Source: a virus. Taken from it: a DNA stretch of 42,413 bases. The stretch spans positions 1-42,413 of the IMG/VR virus record IMGVR_UViG_3300046009_004738; one strand, given 5' to 3'. Made by a program: the position numbers and the translations under genes. Shown in pieces: positions 37,907 through 42,413 of this stretch. Numbering within the stretch: position 1 is the first letter of the stretch; the number at the start of each line of letters is the position of its first letter. Under the pieces are notes generated by a model, which was not told the origin of the DNA, did no database searches, and saw only the letters and a list, made by a program, of their open reading frames with translations.

Positions 37907-38227
37907 TTATAGATAGTGTTTGTCTGAAGGAACGCTAGGAGTCTTTATAGTAACAACTTCCGTTTCTTCGAGATATTCAATTTGGCTAATATCTCCAGGT
38001 TCTAATACACAGATATCTCCAGCTTTGAACATCTCTCCATTGCATATTTGACGGCCGCTGATAACCAAGGTAATTTCATAGACTAGTTTATGGATATGAC
38101 TAGCAGTTTGACCACGTGGATTCTTTTGATAGGTTACTTCAAATTCTTTGGTTCTATAGACAGCACCATCAAAATCACCGATAAACCAACCTCGGGCTCC
38201 GCACTCACTTAATTTGTAACGCTGCAT
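37907..38227 (-). CDS. Cupin-domain protein
   Basis: The 106-residue protein is one cupin barrel: ASHIHKLVYEITLVISGRQI (HxH... then E at the metal site) and GDICVLEPGDISQIEYLEETEVVTIKTPS (second motif, less conserved). Cupins of this small type bind a metal and a sugar-nucleotide or acid; sugar isomerases such as FdtA are similar. It overlaps the next gene by 23 nt. Its enzyme class cannot be told from sequence. Confidence 0.65.
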   Translation of the reverse strand: MQRYKLSECGARGWFIGDFDGAVYRTKEFEVTYQKNPRGQTASHIHKLVYEITLVISGRQICNGEMFKAGDICVLEPGDISQIEYLEETEVVTIKTPSVPSDKHYL

Positions 38228-38519
38228 TTAGATCATTCACTGTTTGTTCTATATATTCGCCAAACCCTTCGTGGTAGTGTGCGAATAGCTCTTGAAAGTT
38301 CTTACCGTTGTGGAAACTGTTCTTAATCACACGTTCATTGGTAAGATCTAATACCACACTGTATCTGAGATACCTATCTCTCCAGCCACGAACGATTTCT
38401 AAATTCTCATCGTATTGAATATTGTCTGGATTACTAACGTACCCAGCACGACTGGTTTGACGAGGATTTTTAGGACGTGCTACGTAGGTAGCCAATAGAT
38501 AAATGTTTAAATTAGGCAA
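38205..38519 (-). CDS. Small unknown protein downstream of clamp loader
   Basis: The 104-residue product begins MPNLNIYLLATYVARPKNPRQ and has the pattern VVLDLTNERVIKNSFHNGKNF followed by a helix with YHEGFGEYIEQTVNDL. In T4 the gene after 44 is 62, but this protein is shorter and I see no gp62-specific pattern. It overlaps the clamp-loader stop by 8 nt and the cupin start by 23 nt, so it is translationally linked. Function unknown. Confidence 0.6.
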   Translation of the reverse strand: MPNLNIYLLATYVARPKNPRQTSRAGYVSNPDNIQYDENLEIVRGWRDRYLRYSVVLDLTNERVIKNSFHNGKNFQELFAHYHEGFGEYIEQTVNDLNAALQIK

Positions 38520-39432
38520 TCTGTATCAACTCTGTGATAGTTGCTGAAAGATTGATTTCCTGATCTGCTACTAGACTGGCACTGGCTGCACCCTTGCGTA
38601 TGATGCTAATGGCCTCATCCTGACCTTCTACAGTCTTGCTAAACAAATCAAGATTGTTGTACATCCAAGTGAATATTTCTACCATCTCTTCTGGTCGGGC
38701 TTGGCTACACAACAGTTGTCGTGCTTCACGTACCTTACCTGATTTAAACAAATCAACCATGGCCAATTTATAGTCTGCTGTGCCTGCGCCAGTTTCACTT
38801 GGTGTTTTGAGTTTACCTTCCACAGTATTCATCTGTAGTAAATTCAAACACTTGCGTAGATCTGGATATGTGGCTTTGACATAGCTGTCGAGGGTATCTA
38901 ATTCAAATGTCACCCCTTCTGTCACTAACACTGTGGCCGCTCTGGCTGTAAATTCTGTATGGTCAACTTTTTCCATATGGAAACCTTGACAACGACTGTG
39001 CAAGGCTGGAATGATCTTGTGCGGATAATTACAGGTTAAGATGAAACGTGCGGTCTGTGCATATTCTTCCATGACACCACGTAATGCCGCCTGGGCATTT
39101 GGACTTAAGAAATCTGCCTCATCTAAGAGGACTATCTTGAAATCACCGAATGGCATGGTGCTGACGAAGCTGGTAATATTATTGCGCACATTGTCGACGT
39201 TGTTCTCACGACTAGCATTGATTTCTAACACATCATATTCGTCAATATTTAGAGCATTGATCAAGATCTTAGCCAAGGTCGTCTTGCCAATACCAGCACC
39301 GCCACTGAATAGTAAATGTGGTATACTGCCTTCCTTGATCCAAGATTTAACCTGTTCACGCTGTGCTTCATCACGGAACACATATCCTTCTATGTCCTTG
39401 GGTCTATAAGATTCTGTCCATAATTGTTTCAT
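38512..39432 (-). CDS. 44: Sliding-clamp loader large subunit (gp44-like)
   Basis: The 306-residue AAA+ protein starts MKQLWTESYRPKDIEGYV, typical for gp44/RFC small subunits. It has Walker A FSGGAGIGKTTLAK (near 42-55), Walker B IVLLDEADFLS, sensor 1 RFILTCNYP and the SRC motif (HSRCQGF). It would load the DNA polymerase clamp onto primed DNA. A sigma-70-type promoter lies inside the preceding tiny gene, and its ATG overlaps that gene's stop (ATGA). This is one of the strongest markers of a T4-like phage in the window. Confidence 0.93.
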   Translation of the reverse strand: MKQLWTESYRPKDIEGYVFRDEAQREQVKSWIKEGSIPHLLFSGGAGIGKTTLAKILINALNIDEYDVLEINASRENNVDNVRNNITSFVSTMPFGDFKIVLLDEADFLSPNAQAALRGVMEEYAQTARFILTCNYPHKIIPALHSRCQGFHMEKVDHTEFTARAATVLVTEGVTFELDTLDSYVKATYPDLRKCLNLLQMNTVEGKLKTPSETGAGTADYKLAMVDLFKSGKVREARQLLCSQARPEEMVEIFTWMYNNLDLFSKTVEGQDEAISIIRKGAASASLVADQEINLSATITELIQIA

Positions 39433-39554
39433 TCTTTATCCTTGCAATCACATGTTTTGCGGCCTTGTTCACATGAACCATGACATCCACTAGGCATCTT
39501 ATATACTATAAGACAACAACACACAAATGTCAATAGTATAAGAGCAATTATCAC
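39429..39554 (-). CDS. Tiny Cys-rich membrane protein
   Basis: A 41-codon frame from the GTG at 39554 to TGA at 39429 overlaps both neighbours (GTGA and ATGA). It begins VIIALILLTFVCCCLIVY, a membrane segment, and continues KMPSGCHGSCEQGRKTCDC with paired cysteines (CxxxC, CxC) before KDKE. The double coupling supports a real gene. The cytoplasmic Cys cluster could bind metal. Its sequence also contains the promoter for the clamp-loader gene. Confidence 0.6.
   Translation of the reverse strand: MIIALILLTFVCCCLIVYKMPSGCHGSCEQGRKTCDCKDKE
39505..39533 (-). promoter_or_regulatory. Sigma-70-type promoter TTGACA-N17-TATAGT upstream of gene 44
   Basis: On the minus strand TTGACA (39533-39528) and TATAGT (39510-39505) are 17 nt apart. 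Transcription would start near 39498, about 66 nt before the clamp-loader ATG, inside the tiny Cys-rich gene. Early or middle expression of replication genes fits this. Confidence 0.65.
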
Positions 39555-39805
39555 ACTAACTCCTCACCAATACCTAGAATTTCTGCTAGGATTAATAAAC
39601 TACCAGCGATATAAAGTTCACCCATGATTAATGCACCACCGGCAATGATCCTGATCAGACTTTTGGCTAGGCTGATACGCAGATGCCAAACAGCATCTGG
39701 GTGTTTGATTTCTTTAACAACTAGTCCAGAATCTGGATTATTTTCTAGTACTGTTAGAGCTTGTTTAATGTCTTTTACTGCTTCTTGATAATTTTTATCT
39801 ATCAT
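39551..39805 (-). CDS. Small protein with C-terminal membrane helix
   Basis: The ATG at 39805 overlaps the stop of the upstream gene (ATGA); the longer frame to 39925 lies inside that gene in another frame. The 84-residue product (MIDKNYQEAVKDIKQALTV) has an N-terminal charged helix, then a hydrophobic C-terminal part (SLIRIIAGGALIMGELYIAGSL) giving one or two membrane segments. It forms an overlapping operon with genes on both sides. Function unknown. Confidence 0.65.
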   Translation of the reverse strand: MIDKNYQEAVKDIKQALTVLENNPDSGLVVKEIKHPDAVWHLRISLAKSLIRIIAGGALIMGELYIAGSLLILAEILGIGEELV

Positions 39806-40050
39806 TTTCTTAAGATCTCCATGAGACGTTTCTGTTCCCATTCTTTTTCCTGTTGTGGAAAATCTGGTAGTGTTTTGTACACATCTTCTAATAAACATTT
39901 TAGCATATATAGATCGTGTTTGCAAGCGCAGGCACTGAATCCATCTGTATGTGGACTGTTAGCGTAGATGGCGATCTTATTGATATGACGTGCTATATCA
40001 ATGAGATCTTCTTTGGTAAAAATTTCTAAATTTTGGTAATCTTCGTCCAA
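39802..40050 (-). CDS. Small helical protein, function unknown
   Basis: The 82-residue product starts MDEDYQNLEIFTKEDLIDIA and has two helical stretches (HINKIAIYANS and LYMLKCLLEDVYKTLPDF) joined by a Cys-His-rich turn (CACKH). Its ATG is adjacent to the GroES-like stop. It overlaps the next gene by 4 nt, so it belongs to the operon running from the GroES-like gene to gene 44. No family is recognised. Confidence 0.65.
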   Translation of the reverse strand: MDEDYQNLEIFTKEDLIDIARHINKIAIYANSPHTDGFSACACKHDLYMLKCLLEDVYKTLPDFPQQEKEWEQKRLMEILRK

Positions 40051-40404
40051 TTATAGACCTTGACCGATGGTTTCATCCTGTTGGGGGTCATCGCTGACCA
40101 ACAGGATGTCAGCTGGATCGATGCGTCGGATAGTCTGTTCACCTTCAGCGTCTTCGATCAAGGTACCACGTGTCCAGCGACCGTGTTTGACTAATACATA
40201 TTGACCAACTTTGATATCCAACTGTTTGCCGCCCACGCTGTAGACTCGACCCCAGCGAGGATGGACGCCTTCTAGTTTACCATCACTGTTTGGTATGATA
40301 ATACCACCGTGACTGATCTTTTCCTTGAAGTTCATATCCGTGACTACGACATAGTCCTGTAATGCACGGAAACTCTTGATTTTTTTAGCTTCAAATACTG
40401 ACAT
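40051..40404 (-). CDS. GroES-like co-chaperonin
   Basis: The 117-residue protein follows the GroES fold: LQDYVVVTDMNFKEKISHGGIIIPNSD with the mobile-loop region (SHGGIIIP) near 28-36, then GRVYSVG, VGQYVLVKHGRW and RIDPADILLV. T4 gp31 is the phage counterpart that partners host GroEL to fold capsid protein. The hydrophobic tripeptide III in the mobile loop fits GroEL docking. It is followed by replication genes and preceded by a conserved virion-type gene. Confidence 0.85.
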   Translation of the reverse strand: MSVFEAKKIKSFRALQDYVVVTDMNFKEKISHGGIIIPNSDGKLEGVHPRWGRVYSVGGKQLDIKVGQYVLVKHGRWTRGTLIEDAEGEQTIRRIDPADILLVSDDPQQDETIGQGL

Positions 40405-40412
40405 ACGACTCC

Positions 40413-40859
40413 TTAGATTCTTTGGATACCGGTTGGTTTGCTGCCAGTAAGGATGCTGGGATCCAATAGCTCTTGTGTGACTTCTGTTTCCTTGGCCACG
40501 CTGTCAGCAAAACTACCACGAGGTTTAACATAACCAGAAACTACATCCTCTGTTGGACTTTGTTCTTCGACGATAGGTGCGATTTCTTCTGGTTCTAGGA
40601 TTTCGATAGCTACAGGTTCATGACTCACAGCACTCATAGATTCTGCCACTGCCTTAGAGTTATCAGCTATTGGTCCCTTGAGTTTGTTCTTTTCTGCCAT
40701 GACCTGTTGGCGAGTCTTGATGATTTTACCACCAGCTCCCAGCTGATCTCCTCGAGCATTCACTTTCATATTGCCCACTGCGATGGTCTGTTCGTTAGCT
40801 AATCTGAGGCGATCCATATCAACCGGAATACCTCTTGCTGTTCTGTGATTTGTTGCCAT
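40413..40859 (-). CDS. Conserved T4-like phage protein, possibly virion
   Basis: The 148-residue protein has an N-terminal block GIPVDMDRLRLANEQTIAVGNMKVN followed by ARGDQLGAGGKIIKTRQQVM, which I recognise as a recurring pattern in T4-like aquatic phages, and a C-terminal acidic, Pro-containing half (EILEPEEIAPIVEEQSPTED). The end SILTGSKPTGIQRI is typical of the family as I recall. Its function is not assigned; a virion role is likely. It has a late-type promoter and AGGAG before the ATG. Confidence 0.7.
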   Translation of the reverse strand: MATNHRTARGIPVDMDRLRLANEQTIAVGNMKVNARGDQLGAGGKIIKTRQQVMAEKNKLKGPIADNSKAVAESMSAVSHEPVAIEILEPEEIAPIVEEQSPTEDVVSGYVKPRGSFADSVAKETEVTQELLDPSILTGSKPTGIQRI

Positions 40860-40881
40860 GTTAGTTCTCCTATTATATGCG

Positions 40882-40888
40882 TATTTAT
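40882..40888 (-). promoter_or_regulatory. Late-promoter-like AATAAATAC
   Basis: The minus strand reads GAAATAAATACGCATATAATAGGAG, 22 nt upstream of the ATG at 40859, overlapping the stop of the preceding gene. AGGAG gives the ribosome site. The GroES-like gene 9 nt after it could be read from the same start. Confidence 0.6.
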
Positions 40889-41397
40889 TTCAGGAATTCA
40901 TCAATGTTTAAATCATAGTATAGGCTATCTATGCGATGTACTCCAATCAAGAATAAGACATAACTAGCCACGCTTGATCCTCTACCTACACCCCAAACTA
41001 CATTGTTCTTTCTTAAGGTATCTACGAGATATTTTAAATAACGCAATAAATCAAATAAATCTCGTTCCTGATACAGCAATAATTCTTGCCCTACACGCTG
41101 TAGTTCTGCATCTATTTGACATAGGTCCAATACATATTTGGCTATGTCTAACTCCTTATATTCCTGGGGCATGTGCCAATTACGTTGTAAAGTATTATCA
41201 AATTCTTCTACAGTCTGTGTGATCTGATGATAGCTGTCTAAGAAATCCAATTCAGCGTGTAGTTCTGCTACACTGCGGTTGTATTCTAGGCTGTCCTCAA
41301 CTTGGAATCTGCTGATATCTAGCGTAGGATTTTTATACAGTAAGTTACACAATTCGTTACTATCTGTATAGGCCTGTCCGTATTGGTCGTAGCGCAT
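40885..41397 (-). CDS. Short protein with DNA polymerase III alpha-type motif
   Basis: The 170-residue product ends with VVWGVGRGSSVASYVLFLIG and HRIDSLYYDLNIDEFL. This matches the GPGRGSAAGSLVAYLLGIT...DP...YxLxFERFL motif of C-family (DnaE/PolC) polymerase alpha subunits. The rest (helical, with AELHAELDFLDSYHQI) has no PHP or catalytic Asp motif, and the length is a fraction of a normal alpha subunit. It may be a domesticated fragment acting as an accessory or a split polymerase part. It overlaps the upstream gene by 1 nt. Confidence 0.65.
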   Translation of the reverse strand: MRYDQYGQAYTDSNELCNLLYKNPTLDISRFQVEDSLEYNRSVAELHAELDFLDSYHQITQTVEEFDNTLQRNWHMPQEYKELDIAKYVLDLCQIDAELQRVGQELLLYQERDLFDLLRYLKYLVDTLRKNNVVWGVGRGSSVASYVLFLIGVHRIDSLYYDLNIDEFLK

Positions 41398-41645
41398 CAG
41401 TCTTTGGTGATATCCTTGGCTGTATCGTCGGAACCCAATCTTCCTGATTTTTGGGCCTGTTCTAGCATCTTTTGATTGCGTCGCTCAACTTCCATGGCAT
41501 AGTCACCCAGTATCAACTGCAGCTGATTAACCATGTCACTATATCCCATACGATAGGCAAATCCTAGGCGTGTGTTCAGATCGCTGCGTTTTGAGTGCAG
41601 TTCTTCATCTGTTAGTTTGCTCAAATCGTTTGTTAGTGGATGCAT
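41397..41645 (-). CDS. Small conserved-looking helical protein
   Basis: The 82-residue product (MHPLTNDLSKLTDEELHSKR) is helical with LGFAYRMGYSDMVNQLQLIL as its central hydrophobic part and a charged C-terminus. A similar 'LTDEEL..K...L..R...A.RMG...MV.QLQ' pattern is familiar from T4-like aquatic phages, without a function. The ribosome site AAGGAG lies in the 3' arm of the large palindrome at 41654-41694, so its translation may depend on that fold. Confidence 0.65.
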   Translation of the reverse strand: MHPLTNDLSKLTDEELHSKRSDLNTRLGFAYRMGYSDMVNQLQLILGDYAMEVERRNQKMLEQAQKSGRLGSDDTAKDITKD

Positions 41646-41653
41646 AAAAGAAA

Positions 41654-41694
41654 ACTCCTTATACTTGATTATATACTAATCTAGCATAAGGAGT
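41654..41694 (-). terminator. 41-nt near-perfect palindrome: terminator and Shine-Dalgarno mask
   Basis: Outer arms ACTCCTTAT (41654-41662) and ATAAGGAGT (41686-41694) pair perfectly, and most of the inner sequence pairs as well, making a long hairpin. On the minus strand it is followed by TTTTCTTTT, so it can end the transcript of the right-edge gene. The 3' arm contains AAGGAG, the ribosome site of the next gene. Confidence 0.65.
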
Positions 41695-41714
41695 CAATGA
41701 TATTTGGTTAAAGA

Positions 41715-42413
41715 CTATACTTTAAACCATTTATTTTCAGCTGAATGGAACACGAATGTGGCTGGGGTATTATTTGCTAGCGTAACGTTAGCGCCAGTAT
41801 CTACAGTATACCCAACCCATGGTGATAATACTCGGAAGGTTTCAATTCTTACATTTGAACTAACTGTGATAGTGTGTCCATCTGTGCTGACATTTGGTAA
41901 GATGACATCTGTCCAGAAACTGCTGATACTACCAGCTGGAGTAGGAGCAACAATTACACGGCTTACATTCACGTTGGCTTGTATGCTGACATTAGCTGTA
42001 GGTTTGTATATTTGATAGCTCGAGTCAACTGTTGCACCTGCACGTGTTGTGGTACCATTAACTGTTAGGGCATTAACTACTGCACCTGCAGCTAATACGT
42101 TACCTATGGTATTAATATAAACTGCACCACCTGATGATGTCTGTGTGATATTGCCTACTACTGAATGGAACTGTCCACTAACGGCTCCAGCTAATCCAAC
42201 TCTAGCATTACCAAATACGCTAAGACCGGTTGAAAGTACATTACCGGTGGCAATTACTGTTGTGGTATTTAATGTAGTGAAATCGATCGCAGCATCATAA
42301 TTGCGCAGAGCATCTTCGATCCATACATGAGCACCAGCATCGAGACTTGAAAAATCAAATTGGTATACACCAGTATTCAGTGTAAGTACATTTCCACTCG
42401 CACCTTGGATGTT
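41715..42413 (-). CDS. Partial structural protein (fibre-like), N-terminus beyond window
   Basis: The frame is open from the right edge to TAA at 41715 (232 residues). A GTG at 41972 is internal and not a start. It has repeated 'GNVLxxG' and 'GNAxVG' units (TGNVLSTGLSVFGNARVG, IGNVLAAGAVVNAL) and a C-terminal beta-rich part (VSSNVRIETFRVLSPWVGYTV ... FHSAENKWFKV). Ser/Thr/Asn/Val-rich beta repeats of this type are common in phage fibres and other virion surface proteins. The true family cannot be decided without the N-terminus. Confidence 0.6.
   Translation of the reverse strand, partial: NIQGASGNVLTLNTGVYQFDFSSLDAGAHVWIEDALRNYDAAIDFTTLNTTTVIATGNVLSTGLSVFGNARVGLAGAVSGQFHSVVGNITQTSSGGAVYINTIGNVLAAGAVVNALTVNGTTTRAGATVDSSYQIYKPTANVSIQANVNVSRVIVAPTPAGSISSFWTDVILPNVSTDGHTITVSSNVRIETFRVLSPWVGYTVDTGANVTLANNTPATFVFHSAENKWFKV

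Noticed and set aside
38205-38519. Call as clamp-loader small subunit gp62
   Set aside because: Position fits T4 gene order but length and sequence do not show a gp62 pattern I can recognise.
41715-41972. Separate gene starting at GTG 41972
   Set aside because: The frame continues open upstream to the window edge with the same beta-repeat composition, so this is the end of a larger gene.
1-42413. tRNA or rRNA genes, CRISPR array, integrase or insertion sequences
   Set aside because: I scanned for acceptor-stem/TTCRANN patterns, regularly spaced repeats, and transposase or integrase motifs and saw none convincing.

Overview
The window looks like part of a large T4-like (myovirus-type) phage genome, probably from an aquatic Gram-negative host. 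The supporting evidence is a T4-type clamp-loader large subunit (gp44-like, 38512-39432), PhoH, a GroES-like protein, and a lysis block with an endolysin, spanin-like proteins and lipoproteins. At least twelve gene starts are also preceded by an ATAAATA box resembling the T4/cyanophage late promoter. The sequence is AT-rich by eye, coding is dense, start/stop overlaps are common, and I see no tRNA, rRNA, integrase, insertion sequence or CRISPR array. No photosynthesis gene is present, so nothing here proves a cyanobacterial host. Almost everything is on the minus strand. The plus-strand exceptions are one gene at 17156-17599 and a block at 34771-37906.

Layout from left to right. (1) 1-8923 and 16707-21288 hold proteins with a shared N-terminal peptide (MRAKEFIxE, MKSQEFIKE, MRINDLFED). 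It resembles the T4 capsid-targeting sequence that marks internal head proteins for packaging and cleavage by the prohead protease. These proteins carry an amidoligase-like fold (partial), a SAM-methyltransferase-like fold, two polymerase-beta-type nucleotidyltransferase-like domains, a carbinolamine-dehydratase-like domain, a HAD phosphatase, a HxGH nucleotidylyltransferase and several unknowns. I infer a set of head-packaged, co-ejected proteins. (2) 8958-13944 is a metabolic block: a SpeD-type pyruvoyl decarboxylase, a secreted nuclease, a 2OG-Fe(II) oxygenase-like protein, two tandem membrane fatty-acid desaturases, a complete beta-ketoacyl-ACP synthase and a cupin. (3) 13941-16707 is a glycine-rich adhesin/tail-fibre gene with a small neighbour. 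(4) 17055-17155 is a divergent control region with a consensus sigma-70 promoter driving the lone plus-strand gene. (5) 19385-26784 holds Dps, beta-sandwich proteins, a glycosyltransferase, a ClpA-like unfoldase with an IGF tripeptide, a DnaJ-like co-chaperone and a methyltransferase.

(6) 26864-29387 is the lysis cassette. The holin-like gene ends at a canonical slippery heptamer, G GGA AAA followed by TAA, with a short stem-loop behind it. An 85-codon proline-rich reading frame opens in the -1 frame, so a programmed frameshift fusion is plausible. (7) 29408-37069 holds conserved phage proteins, a class-I glutamine-amidotransferase-like enzyme, a ferritin-like di-iron protein and six small proteins with sulfotransferase-like or P-loop-like N-termini, two of them clear paralogues around a methyltransferase. 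(8) 37181-41645 is a replication and chaperone area: PhoH, clamp loader, GroES-like protein, a 170-residue protein with a DNA polymerase III alpha-type motif, and several small coupled genes. (9) The right edge is a truncated structural gene (41715-42413).

The most interesting signals are the capsid-targeting-like N-termini on enzyme-like proteins, the candidate holin frameshift, the fatty-acid remodelling cassette, the ClpA homologue with an apparent ClpP-docking tripeptide, and the sulfotransferase-like island. All functional calls come from reading motifs; no database search was run.
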